Of a stretch of DNA of 64,000 nt, positions 50,410-57,979 are shown in pieces. Both the position numbers and the translations under genes were made by a program. Each line of letters opens with the position of its first letter. Within the stretch, counting starts at the first letter, position 1. The stretch is taken from contig DAOUEL010000027.1 in the NCBI GenBank assembly GCA_034430595.1, forward strand, positions 1-64,000, written 5' to 3'. The DNA comes from E44-bin32 sp034430595. Lineage in GTDB: Bacteria > Chloroflexota > Anaerolineae > Anaerolineales > E44-bin32. The notes beneath the pieces were generated by a model that had not been told where the DNA came from, made no database searches, and was given only the letters and a program-made list of their open reading frames with translations.

Positions 50410-51051
50410 ATGGATGCATTGGATGATATCGGCGACGCAATTCGGCAGCATCTCGAGGACAAGAACGCCACACGCGACCGGGCACTGCAGCATTCACGCA
50501 CCCTGATTCGTCACTGTTCAAAGGCGATTCGCGCCGCACACCGCGAAGATCGCAGCCTGGCCCGGGAGCACCTCGCGCAGGCAGCCGAACTGGTCCAGGC
50601 GCTGAAGGTTGAGCTGGAACCCTATCCGGACCTGTACTACGCCGGGTACACGCAGTCCGCGTTGAAGGAATTCGCCGAGGCGAGCATCTTCGATGCGCTC
50701 AGCACCGGTGACCCTCTTCCGAGCCCGGAGCAGCTGACTGTGGATTACGTCCCCTACCTGGGTGGCCTGGGCGAAGCGGCGGGTGAGCTTCGGCGCCGGG
50801 TGCTCGACATCCTGCGTCACGACCGGATTGCTGAAGCCGAACGGCTGTTGGAAGCTATGGACGAAATCTACGGCCTGCTGGTCACAATCGATTTTCCGGA
50901 CGCGCTCACTAATAATCTACGGCGCACTACAGACATGGTGCGCGGGGTGACCGAGCGCACGCGCGGTGATCTGACGACCAGCTTCCAGGGCCGCGAACTG
51001 CGTCAGGCGCTCGAAGCCGTACATAACAAACTGCAGGACCTGAACTTGTGA
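50410..51051 (+). CDS. Translin-family nucleic-acid-binding protein
   Basis: A 213-residue all-helical protein resembling translin. Shared segments are YYAGYTQSALKEFAEASIFDAL, VDYVPYLGGLGEAAGELRRRVLDILR, DEIYGLLVTIDFPDALTNNLRR and TTDMVRGVTERTRGDLT, which line up with the helices of the translin ring. In eukaryotes translin with trax forms the C3PO RNase; bacterial members are little studied. Acidic residues that would make a trax-like active site cannot be assigned with certainty. Its stop overlaps the next gene's GTG (GTGA), so it is coupled to the membrane nuclease. Confidence 0.8.
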   Translation: MDALDDIGDAIRQHLEDKNATRDRALQHSRTLIRHCSKAIRAAHREDRSLAREHLAQAAELVQALKVELEPYPDLYYAGYTQSALKEFAEASIFDALSTGDPLPSPEQLTVDYVPYLGGLGEAAGELRRRVLDILRHDRIAEAERLLEAMDEIYGLLVTIDFPDALTNNLRRTTDMVRGVTERTRGDLTTSFQGRELRQALEAVHNKLQDLNL

Positions 51052-51290
51052 CCCGACCTGTGCTGCGAGCTTCAGAAATCGGCCTCTTTACGTACTGCGA
51101 AAGAGCCTGGGGTTATGCTCTTCGCGGCGAGAGATCCAGCAACCAGGAACAGATGGCCGAAGGCACTGACCGTCACTACACAAACGCCTCAACGGTTTCG
51201 TTCCTGCGCACGATGCATGTGCTGGGGATGCTGATGTTCTTCTTAGGCTTGGTGCTGCTCGCGATCCGGTACGTTTACCCAGGGGGATGA
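51048..51290 (+). CDS. Cas4-like nuclease, N-terminal half with transmembrane helix
   Basis: An 80-residue piece: LRASEIGLFTYCERAWGYALRGERS carries the first Fe-S cysteine of Cas4/RecB-type nucleases. EGTDRHYT supplies the metal-binding histidine. One transmembrane helix follows (LGMLMFFLGLVLLAIRYVYPG). The catalytic D/E-x-K part is absent and lies in the next open frame. Both halves are in the same reading frame, separated only by a TGA at 51288-51290 and one glycine codon before a GTG. This looks like one ancestral gene split by a stop. It starts with GTG overlapping the translin stop. Confidence 0.75.
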   Translation: MTRPVLRASEIGLFTYCERAWGYALRGERSSNQEQMAEGTDRHYTNASTVSFLRTMHVLGMLMFFLGLVLLAIRYVYPGG

Positions 51291-51293
51291 GGT

Positions 51294-51800
51294 GTGAACG
51301 CGGGCCTGGCTCTCGTACTTCTCGGCACCCTGCTGGTGTTGTTGGCGCGGCAGGCGTATCGCAGGTCAGGGCTTCCGCCCGGGGTTCCGGTCTATATCGA
51401 CACCGGGAATCTAGAGACCCCGGACACCCTCTTTGATCCGGACTGGAGGCTGGCTGGCCGGCCCGATTTCATTGTCCGGCACGGTCGCTCGCTGATCCCG
51501 GTCGAGGTTAAAACCGGCCATACCCCCGCACAGCCGTATAAAGCGCATACACTCCAGCTTGCAGCCTACATGCGGTTGATCAAAGTTCAGAACGGCCGAA
51601 AGCCGGGGCATGGTTTCATCGTATACCCTCAGGCGAGCTTTCGCGTCCGCAATACGCGCCAACTCGAGCGTGACCTGAGCCAGACAGTTTCCCGCATGCG
51701 GGCCTCGATCGCCTCCCTGCCCCAGCGCTCTCACGCCAGCCCGGAACGCTGCCGGGCGTGCGGTTTCCTGTCGGTCTGTGATCAAGCACTGGATTCGTAG
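51294..51800 (+). CDS. Cas4-like nuclease, C-terminal catalytic half with transmembrane helix
   Basis: A 168-residue piece. It begins with a transmembrane helix (AGLALVLLGTLLVLLARQAY). The PD-(D/E)XK core follows (RPDFIVRH, IPVEVKTGHTP, HTLQLAAYMRLI), then a C-terminal Cys cluster CRACGFLSVC that with the cysteine of the N-terminal half would make a 4Fe-4S site. It has its own GTG start with AGGGGG about 9 nt upstream, so it can be translated separately. Together the halves should form a membrane-anchored 5'-exonuclease-like enzyme. There is no cas1, cas2 or CRISPR array, so a CRISPR role is not supported. Confidence 0.78.
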   Translation: MNAGLALVLLGTLLVLLARQAYRRSGLPPGVPVYIDTGNLETPDTLFDPDWRLAGRPDFIVRHGRSLIPVEVKTGHTPAQPYKAHTLQLAAYMRLIKVQNGRKPGHGFIVYPQASFRVRNTRQLERDLSQTVSRMRASIASLPQRSHASPERCRACGFLSVCDQALDS

Positions 51801-51822
51801 GGCGGAAGGTGAAACGTCCGCT

Positions 51823-51828
51823 TATAAT
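51823..51828 (+). promoter_or_regulatory. -10 box of nadK, probably leaderless
   Basis: A perfect TATAAT ending 7 nt before the ATG at 51836. It gives nadK-recN a promoter independent of ssb. Confidence 0.55.
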
Positions 51829-51835
51829 ATTCATC

Positions 51836-52708
51836 ATGATTGGTCCGAATACTCCACCGCAACGAGCAGTCATCGCCGGGCACCCGCGTATGCCCCATTC
51901 GCTGGAAATGGCGAGTGAAATTGCGGCCTATCTCGATTCTCTCGGGATGAGCGCCATCCAGGGATCGCTGTATGACGAGAATCTGCGCGAAAAAATTGTG
52001 GATGGCAAGGCAGATGTTCTCATCGCCCTTGGTGGAGACGGCACCATGCTGCGTGCCGGTCATCTCTGCGCACCGTACGGGGTTCCGATTCTTGGTATCA
52101 ACCTGGGCGGGTTGGGCTTCTTAATTGAAGTTCAACGCCAGGCCTGGGAAGAAGCTCTCACCAAGCTGCACCAGGGGGAGTTCAGGCTGGAAACACGCAT
52201 GATGCTGCGAGCCCGGCACATGCGGGCCGAAGACATACTTGGCACCTGGGACGTGCTAAATGAATGCGTCATCGGGCGAGGCGAGATGGTACGCCCGGTC
52301 CGGCTGACCGCAGTGCTGGACGGCCACCTGCTGACAACCTACGTCGCCGATGCACTGATCGTTGCCACCCCGACCGGGTCAACGGCTTATGCACTTGCCG
52401 CCGGAGGACCGATCCTTCCGCCCGAGCTGCGCAACATTCTCATCGTCCCGGTCGCCCCCCATCTTTCCGTCGATCGCGCCATCGTTCTGCATGAGGGTTC
52501 GCAGGTAAAAATCACAGTGCGAACCGACCATCAAGCTTCTCTCAGCATGGACGGCCAGGAACCGGTCCATCTGCAGGACCAGGATGCCGTCGTTGTCCAC
52601 GCAAGCGAGGATGTCGTACATTTTGTCCGCTTCCAGGAGCCGGATTACTTTTATCGTAACCTGACATCCCGCATGGACCAGAATCCATCTGCTGGAGGTC
52701 CTCGATGA
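51836..52708 (+). CDS. nadK: NAD kinase
   Basis: Phosphorylates NAD to NADP. The 290-residue protein has the signature LIALGGDGTMLRAGH, GINLGGLGFLIEV, the conserved LNECVIGRG, and ALIVATPTGSTAYALAAGGPILPP, plus the SMDGQ late motif. The ATG at 51836 agrees with the -10 box; a frame from 51809 would overlap the promoter. It overlaps the next gene by 4 nt. NAD kinase next to recN is a common arrangement in bacteria. Confidence 0.95.
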   Translation: MIGPNTPPQRAVIAGHPRMPHSLEMASEIAAYLDSLGMSAIQGSLYDENLREKIVDGKADVLIALGGDGTMLRAGHLCAPYGVPILGINLGGLGFLIEVQRQAWEEALTKLHQGEFRLETRMMLRARHMRAEDILGTWDVLNECVIGRGEMVRPVRLTAVLDGHLLTTYVADALIVATPTGSTAYALAAGGPILPPELRNILIVPVAPHLSVDRAIVLHEGSQVKITVRTDHQASLSMDGQEPVHLQDQDAVVVHASEDVVHFVRFQEPDYFYRNLTSRMDQNPSAGGPR

Positions 52709-53250
52709 CCGAAAATGTTCTCGTTTGCGCCAACCACCCAAACCGGGAGACGACTCTGCGCTGCAATCGCTGTGAAAAACCGATCTGCGCACAATGTGCC
52801 ATCCAAACCCCGGTCGGGTACCGCTGCCGGGAATGTGTCAAAGGCCAGCAGAAGATTTTCGATAACTCCATTCCGATTGATTTCCCCCTCGCGGCGGTTA
52901 TTTCCCTCGTATGTGTGGGCGGCGCTACGGCCGTGTTAGATTTTCTCGGATTTTGGGGGCTTTTCGTCGCCCCGGTAATCGGAGGCGGGATCGCCGAAAT
53001 CGTGCGCTGGGCGGTTCGCCGCCGCCGGTCGCGCAGCTTGCCGATCGCAGCCGTCGCCGGAGGCACCCTTGGCGTGCTGATTTACCTCGGTTTCCAGCTG
53101 ACCAGGTATCTGCCCGTGTTCGCTTATGCCGGGTCGGATTTAGGAACGACGTGGGTTTCCAGCGCCCTGCTGACGTTCGCCTGGCCGGTTGGTTACGGCA
53201 TCCTGATGCTGGGTACGCTCTATGCCAGGCTTCGTGGAATCCGTCTTTAA
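52705..53250 (+). CDS. Zinc-finger (B-box-like) membrane protein
   Basis: A 181-residue protein. Residues ~8-45 form a cysteine-rich zinc module (CANHPNRETTLRCNRCEKPICAQCAIQTPVGYRCRECV). Four or so transmembrane segments follow (AAVISLVCVGGATAVLDFLG, LFVAPVIGGGIAEIV, IAAVAGGTLGVLIYLGF, SALLTFAWPVGYGILML). Proteins of this layout are frequent in Chloroflexota and other phyla; function unknown. It lies between nadK and recN, overlapping nadK by ATGA and 6 nt before recN. Confidence 0.82.
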   Translation: MTENVLVCANHPNRETTLRCNRCEKPICAQCAIQTPVGYRCRECVKGQQKIFDNSIPIDFPLAAVISLVCVGGATAVLDFLGFWGLFVAPVIGGGIAEIVRWAVRRRRSRSLPIAAVAGGTLGVLIYLGFQLTRYLPVFAYAGSDLGTTWVSSALLTFAWPVGYGILMLGTLYARLRGIRL

Positions 53251-53256
53251 CTTCCT

Positions 53257-54993
53257 ATGCTGATCGAACTACGCATTCGCGATTTCGCCATCATCGAGGA
53301 GCTCGAGCTCCAGTTCGGGGCGGGCTTTATCGTTTTCACGGGCGAAACCGGGGCCGGGAAATCGATCATCATCGACGCCGTCGAGCTGCTGCTCGGAGGC
53401 CGTGCGGAAAGCACATTTATCCGCTCCGAAGCCGAAATAGCCAGCATCGAAGGGACCTTTAAACTGGATGCTGAAATTCGTCCAGCGGTGATTGAGATTC
53501 TCGAACGCGAAGCCCTGCTTGATGATGAGGAGATCGTTCTCCTGGCACGTGAGATCCGGCGTGAGGGCCGGAACATCTGCCGCATCAACGGTCGCACAGT
53601 CAGCCTGGCGCTGCTTTCCGAGATCGGTCAATTCCTGGTCGACCTGCACGGGCAATCGGAACACTTAAGCCTGCTGCGAGTGCGGGAACACCTGAACCTG
53701 CTCGACCGCTATGCCCAGGCGGAATCGGTGCTGGACCAATACCGGCTCAGCTATCGTGACCTTCAACGCACCCGCGGAGCGCTGGCGGACTTGCGCCGAC
53801 AGGAGCAGGAGCTGGTTCGCAAAGCGGATTTCCTGCGCTTTCAAATCGAGGAGGTACAGGCCGCACAGCTCAAGCCCGGGGAAGATGAGGCGCTGCGTGA
53901 GGAACGCACGCGGCTGGCCAATGCCGAACAGCTGGCACAGAGCAGTGAGGCCGCATTGTCCGCGCTCACCGGATCACATGGCGAGCGCACATCGGCCAAG
54001 GATGCGCTCGGCCGTGTCGTCGACGAGCTGCGCGGTTTGGCGAAAGTGGACCCCGGCACTCAGGAGCTGGCGGACAGCGCCCAAGGCCTGGAAGACCAGG
54101 TCAGCGAGCTGACCCGCAGCGTAAGAAGCTATCGTGAAAGCATTGAATTCAACCCGCACCGATTGGATGAGGTCGAAGAACGATTGAGCTTGATCTCATC
54201 CTTGAAGCGAAAATACGGCGAGACGATTGAGGCCGTGCTCGAACAAACTGCCGCCGCGGCCGAAGAACTGGACAGCATCGAACATGGCGAGCAGCGGACG
54301 GAGGAGCTGCTCACGAGGGAGCAGGAATTACTCACAAACCTGGGTACGCTGGGAAGCCAGCTATCGGACCTGCGGCGGGCAGCCGGTACCCGGCTGGAGA
54401 CGGCAATCGAGGCTGAGCTGGAAGACCTGCGCATGAGCGGCGCGAAATTCGGCCTTGATTTGCAGTGGAAGAAAGATTCGGAAGGAGCGCAGGTTGGTGA
54501 GGAGCGCTACGCACTGGGTCCATCCGGTCTCGATCAAGTGGAGTTTCTGGTAGCCCCCAATCCAGGAGAGGGTTTGAAGCCGCTGGCGCGCATTGCCTCC
54601 GGGGGCGAAACCTCACGCCTGATGCTCGGTATGAAAAGCGTGCTTGCACGCGCAGACCACACCCCGACCCTGATCTTTGATGAAATTGACCAGGGGATCG
54701 GCGGCAGGGTCGGCGCCGTTGTTGGAAAGAAATTATGGGGGTTGACCACAAGCCACCAGGTGCTCTGCATCACCCATCTTCCACAACTGGCGGCTTTCGG
54801 AGACCAGCATTACCGGGTGGAAAAGCAGTTGCACGATGGCCGCACCGTGACCGTCGTGACGCCACTCACGGGTGAGGCTCGCATTCACGAGCTGGCGACG
54901 ATGCTTGGGGCCGAGACCGAGCCAAACCTGCAGAGCGCGGCTGAACTTCTGCTTGTCGCCCGGCAGAAGAAACAGCCCAGCGTGGCGAAATAA
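53257..54993 (+). CDS. recN: DNA repair protein RecN
   Basis: An SMC-like ATPase for double-strand-break repair. The 578-residue protein has Walker A FTGETGAGKSIIIDAVELLLGG, a QSEHLSLL Q-loop region, long coiled-coil arms (~150-350), the signature RIASGGETSRLMLGMKSVL and Walker B LIFDEIDQGIGGRVGAVVGKKL, then the VLCITHLPQLAAFGDQHY switch. It is the last gene of the run from DUF3467; together with ssb and the nuclease it gives the cluster a DNA-maintenance flavour. Confidence 0.96.
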   Translation: MLIELRIRDFAIIEELELQFGAGFIVFTGETGAGKSIIIDAVELLLGGRAESTFIRSEAEIASIEGTFKLDAEIRPAVIEILEREALLDDEEIVLLAREIRREGRNICRINGRTVSLALLSEIGQFLVDLHGQSEHLSLLRVREHLNLLDRYAQAESVLDQYRLSYRDLQRTRGALADLRRQEQELVRKADFLRFQIEEVQAAQLKPGEDEALREERTRLANAEQLAQSSEAALSALTGSHGERTSAKDALGRVVDELRGLAKVDPGTQELADSAQGLEDQVSELTRSVRSYRESIEFNPHRLDEVEERLSLISSLKRKYGETIEAVLEQTAAAAEELDSIEHGEQRTEELLTREQELLTNLGTLGSQLSDLRRAAGTRLETAIEAELEDLRMSGAKFGLDLQWKKDSEGAQVGEERYALGPSGLDQVEFLVAPNPGEGLKPLARIASGGETSRLMLGMKSVLARADHTPTLIFDEIDQGIGGRVGAVVGKKLWGLTTSHQVLCITHLPQLAAFGDQHYRVEKQLHDGRTVTVVTPLTGEARIHELATMLGAETEPNLQSAAELLLVARQKKQPSVAK

Positions 54994-55024
54994 ACAAACA
55001 GGGGCGGCTTGTGAGCCGCCCCTG
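54988..55024 (-). terminator. Terminator of the clpC-type gene
   Basis: An 11-bp perfect stem, CAGGGGCGGCT (54999-55009) with its complement (55014-55024), followed on the minus strand by TTTGTTTATTT. It may also stop recN transcripts from the other side. Confidence 0.8.
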
Positions 55025-55046
55025 ATGCATTTCTGCCTTCCCGCGA

Positions 55047-57518
55047 TCAGGCTGAAACTTCTTCTTCCACCTTAACCGGCGCTGTGTTCTCCGCTGGCCG
55101 AAAGATGACCCCTTCTTCCTCGTCGTAGTCCACCTGGACATACTCGCCAGGTTCGAACTCACCCTGCAAGATCTTCACGGAGAGCGGACTTTCGACATGA
55201 CGCTGGAGAGCACGCTTTAACGGCCGGGCGCCAAAATCCGGATCGAAACCTTCGCTGGCCAGCCAGGCCCGTGCAGCCTCGGTCAACTCGACGATGATGC
55301 CATGCTCGGCCAACCGATCACGCACCTGGGCCATTTGCAGATCCACGATCTGCTCCATTTCCTTCAGCGTGAGCCTGGAGAAAATGATCACCTCGTCGAC
55401 CCGGTTGAGAAACTCCGGCCGGAAGGTGTCTTTAAGCTCTCGCTCGATCTTCTCCTCTGCTTCACGCTCCTCCGCCTCGCCCGAGTTCAAGAAACCGAGC
55501 GTGCCTGAGCGGGTTACGAACTCCGTGCCCAGGTTGGATGTCATGATCAGCACAGTATTGCGGAAATCGACCACCCGTCCCTGTCCATCGGTGAGCCGTC
55601 CGTCGTCCAGGATCTGCAGCAGTGAGTTCCACACTTCAGGGTGCGCCTTCTCGATCTCATCGAACAGCACCACCCGGAACGGCCGGCGCCGGACAGCTTC
55701 CGTCAGCTGGCCACCCTCTTCATAGCCGACATAGCCAGGAGGGGCGCCGAAGAGCCGCGAGGCAGTATGCTGCTCGCGGTACTCGCTCATATCGACACGC
55801 ACCAATGCGTCCTCGTCATCAAACATGAACTCGGCCAGCGCCTTGGCCATCTCCGTCTTTCCAACACCGGAAGAACCGAGGAAGATGAAAGAACCGATCG
55901 GCCGGCGCGGATCCTTCAAGCCGGCGCGCGCCCTGCGAATTGCGTCCGCCAGGGCGTGAATCGCTTCATCCTGGCCGATGATGCGTTCGTGAAGCCGGTC
56001 TTCCATCTGGAGCAGCTTCTCGGCCTCGGTCTCCATGACCTGGCTGACCGGGATGCCGGTCCACTGGGCGACAACCTCGGCGATGTCGTTTTCATCGACA
56101 ACCTCGTCGAGCTGGTGTTCGGATTCCCAGGAATCGCGTTTCTCGTTAAACTCAGTTTCCAGCCGCAAGCGCTGGGCTTTCTTCTCAGCGGCTCGTTCGT
56201 AGTCGCGTTCTACACCAGCCTGCTCTTCCTCGACCATCAGGCGATCGACGTCAGCCTTCAGTTCTTTTAATTCAGGCGGGAGCGAGTAGAGCGCCACGCG
56301 CAGTTTGGCAGCCGCTTCATCGATTAAGTCGATTGCCTTATCCGGCAGGTGGCGATCGGTGACGTAGCGCTGGCTCAGGCGGGCCGCCGCGACCAGCGCA
56401 GCATCCGAGAAGCGCACCTTATGGTGGGCCTCGTAGCGGTCGCGAATGCCCTGCAGCATCTGGATCGTCTCTTCGATTGAAGGCTCTTCGACGAAGACCG
56501 GCGCAAAGCGCCGTTCGAGCGCGGCATCCTTCTCGATGTACTTGTGGTACTCGTCAAGCGTGGTCGCTCCTACGCACTGCAGTTCACCACGCGCCAGGGC
56601 GGGTTTAAGCATGTTGGAGGCGTCCATCGCGCCCTGGGCCGAGCCTGCTCCGACGACTGTGTGGAGCTCGTCGATCATCAGGATCACTTCACCTTCGGCG
56701 CGCTGGATCTCCTCGATCGCAGCTTTCAATCGTTCTTCGAACTCGCCCCGGAAGCGTGAACCAGCGATCATCGCCCCCAGGTCAAGCGAAACCACACGCT
56801 TGCCGCTCAGGATCTCGGGGACGTCGTTCTGGGCGATCTTCTGCGCCAGTCCCTCCACGATGGCGGTCTTCCCCACCCCGGCTTCACCGATCAACACCGG
56901 GTTGTTTTTCGTCCGCCGGGAGAGAATCTGGATGACGCGCAGGATCTCGTTATCGCGCCCGATGACCGGATCGAGTTTGCCCTCTTTAGCCAATGTGGTC
57001 AGGTCGCGCGAGTACTTTTCGAGTGTTCGGTAGCGTGATTCGGCCTTGCGATCCGTCACGCGCTGGCCGCCTCGGATTTCCTTCACCGCGTCGTAAACCC
57101 GTTCCTTGGTGATACCTTCATCATTCAGTAAGCGGGCGATGGCCGTGTTGCGTTCGGAGAGAATCGCCAGAAAGATATGCTCGGTTGAGATGTATTCATC
57201 GTTCAGCCGGTTGGCTTCTTCATTTGCCATATCGACCACGCGCTTCACACGCGGCGTGATAAAAATCTGACCCGCGCCGCCGCCGTAGATATTCGCCTTC
57301 GGGCTGCTGCGCAGCTGCTGGTCGATCAGCTCTGATAGATGATCGATGTCGACGTTCAGCCGCTCCAGAATCTGGGAGATCACGCCCTGCGGCTGCTCGA
57401 TCAATGCCAGCAGGATGTGTTCGGTGTCGATCTGGTTGTGGCCGTAGCGTTGGATAATCTCGGCTGCTCTCTGAGCAGCGTCCTGTGCCCGCTCTGTAAA
57501 GCGGTCAAATCGCATCAT
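55047..57518 (-). CDS. clpC: ATP-dependent Clp unfoldase, ClpC-type AAA+ protein
   Basis: An 823-residue two-ring AAA+ unfoldase. An N-terminal Clp-N repeat (FTERAQDAAQRAAEIIQRYGHNQIDTEHILLALI) is followed by AAA-1 with GEAGVGKT and MIDELHTVVGAGS. A short middle region of ClpC size follows (EEEQAGVERDYERAAEKKAQ, UVR-like), not the long ClpB arm. AAA-2 has GSSGVGKTEMAKALAEFMF and VLFDEIEKAHPEVWN. The ClpP-contact loop is not clear (candidate TLGFLNSGEAEE). The short middle region favours ClpC over ClpB. It starts ATGATG after AGGAAGG. Confidence 0.9.
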   Translation of the reverse strand: MMRFDRFTERAQDAAQRAAEIIQRYGHNQIDTEHILLALIEQPQGVISQILERLNVDIDHLSELIDQQLRSSPKANIYGGGAGQIFITPRVKRVVDMANEEANRLNDEYISTEHIFLAILSERNTAIARLLNDEGITKERVYDAVKEIRGGQRVTDRKAESRYRTLEKYSRDLTTLAKEGKLDPVIGRDNEILRVIQILSRRTKNNPVLIGEAGVGKTAIVEGLAQKIAQNDVPEILSGKRVVSLDLGAMIAGSRFRGEFEERLKAAIEEIQRAEGEVILMIDELHTVVGAGSAQGAMDASNMLKPALARGELQCVGATTLDEYHKYIEKDAALERRFAPVFVEEPSIEETIQMLQGIRDRYEAHHKVRFSDAALVAAARLSQRYVTDRHLPDKAIDLIDEAAAKLRVALYSLPPELKELKADVDRLMVEEEQAGVERDYERAAEKKAQRLRLETEFNEKRDSWESEHQLDEVVDENDIAEVVAQWTGIPVSQVMETEAEKLLQMEDRLHERIIGQDEAIHALADAIRRARAGLKDPRRPIGSFIFLGSSGVGKTEMAKALAEFMFDDEDALVRVDMSEYREQHTASRLFGAPPGYVGYEEGGQLTEAVRRRPFRVVLFDEIEKAHPEVWNSLLQILDDGRLTDGQGRVVDFRNTVLIMTSNLGTEFVTRSGTLGFLNSGEAEEREAEEKIERELKDTFRPEFLNRVDEVIIFSRLTLKEMEQIVDLQMAQVRDRLAEHGIIVELTEAARAWLASEGFDPDFGARPLKRALQRHVESPLSVKILQGEFEPGEYVQVDYDEEEGVIFRPAENTAPVKVEEEVSA

Positions 57519-57563
57519 ATAGCACCTTCCTCAATATGCGCGTCAGGCACATATTTCTTATCC

Positions 57564-57569
57564 ATTATA
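57564..57569 (-). promoter_or_regulatory. -10 box of the clpC-type gene
   Basis: TATAAT on the minus strand, about 45 nt before the ATG at 57518. The -35 is weak; no CIRCE or CtsR-type repeat was recognised. Confidence 0.45.
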
Positions 57570-57771
57570 TCCGGCGGCTTCTTCCGGGACATAAGAACCG
57601 TATATGAATTATTCATCCACGCAGACGGGTCAGAGCATTTTAGCAATGCTGGGAGGGTTTGCAAGCGGCTTTAACCGAAAGGGGAGCACCATGCCGCGCC
57701 TGGAGATACTTGTTCAGCTTCCGCACCCCTTCATCCCGAAAAGCCTGGCGCAGCCATATCCGGACTATCTT

Positions 57772-57777
57772 TATAAT
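57772..57777 (+). promoter_or_regulatory. -10 box upstream of the giant surface protein
   Basis: A perfect TATAAT within TTTATAATTTT, ending 10 nt before an ATG at 57788 that is in frame with the surface protein. Confidence 0.5.
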
Positions 57778-57787
57778 TTTAGTACTA

Positions 57788-57979
57788 ATGCCCCATGAAT
57801 ATCACCTCAAACCTGCCTTGCACCAACGCACCCTCACCATTTATGATTAGATCCGCTGCACCCTGCAGCAGCGCTTATTTGACGCGGAGCAGAAGATCAA
57901 ACTCCCAGGAAACCGACGCCGATTCACCCTATCCATCAGCGGGGGAAAACGCACACTTTACGCTCTTTGGATCGCATTC
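57788..57979 (+). other. N-terminal extension of the surface-protein frame, interrupted by TAG
   Basis: The ATG at 57788 opens a 20-codon stretch (MPHEYHLKPALHQRTLTIYD) in the same frame as the surface protein, then hits TAG at 57848-57850. After it the frame continues IRCTLQQRLFDAEQK... through a basic stretch into a signal-peptide core (TLYALWIAFMLLGLPGSPAAA). No ATG, GTG or TTG occurs between the TAG and 57980. Either a nonsense change has cut the start, or initiation uses an unusual codon. Confidence 0.55.

Noticed and set aside
51288..51290. Selenocysteine at the TGA between the nuclease halves
   Set aside because: No SECIS-like stem-loop is evident just downstream, and the position lies in a loop between membrane helices with no catalytic role.
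51048..51800. CRISPR-associated Cas4
   Set aside because: No cas1, cas2, effector or repeat array lies in the window, and the transmembrane helices are not typical of Cas4.
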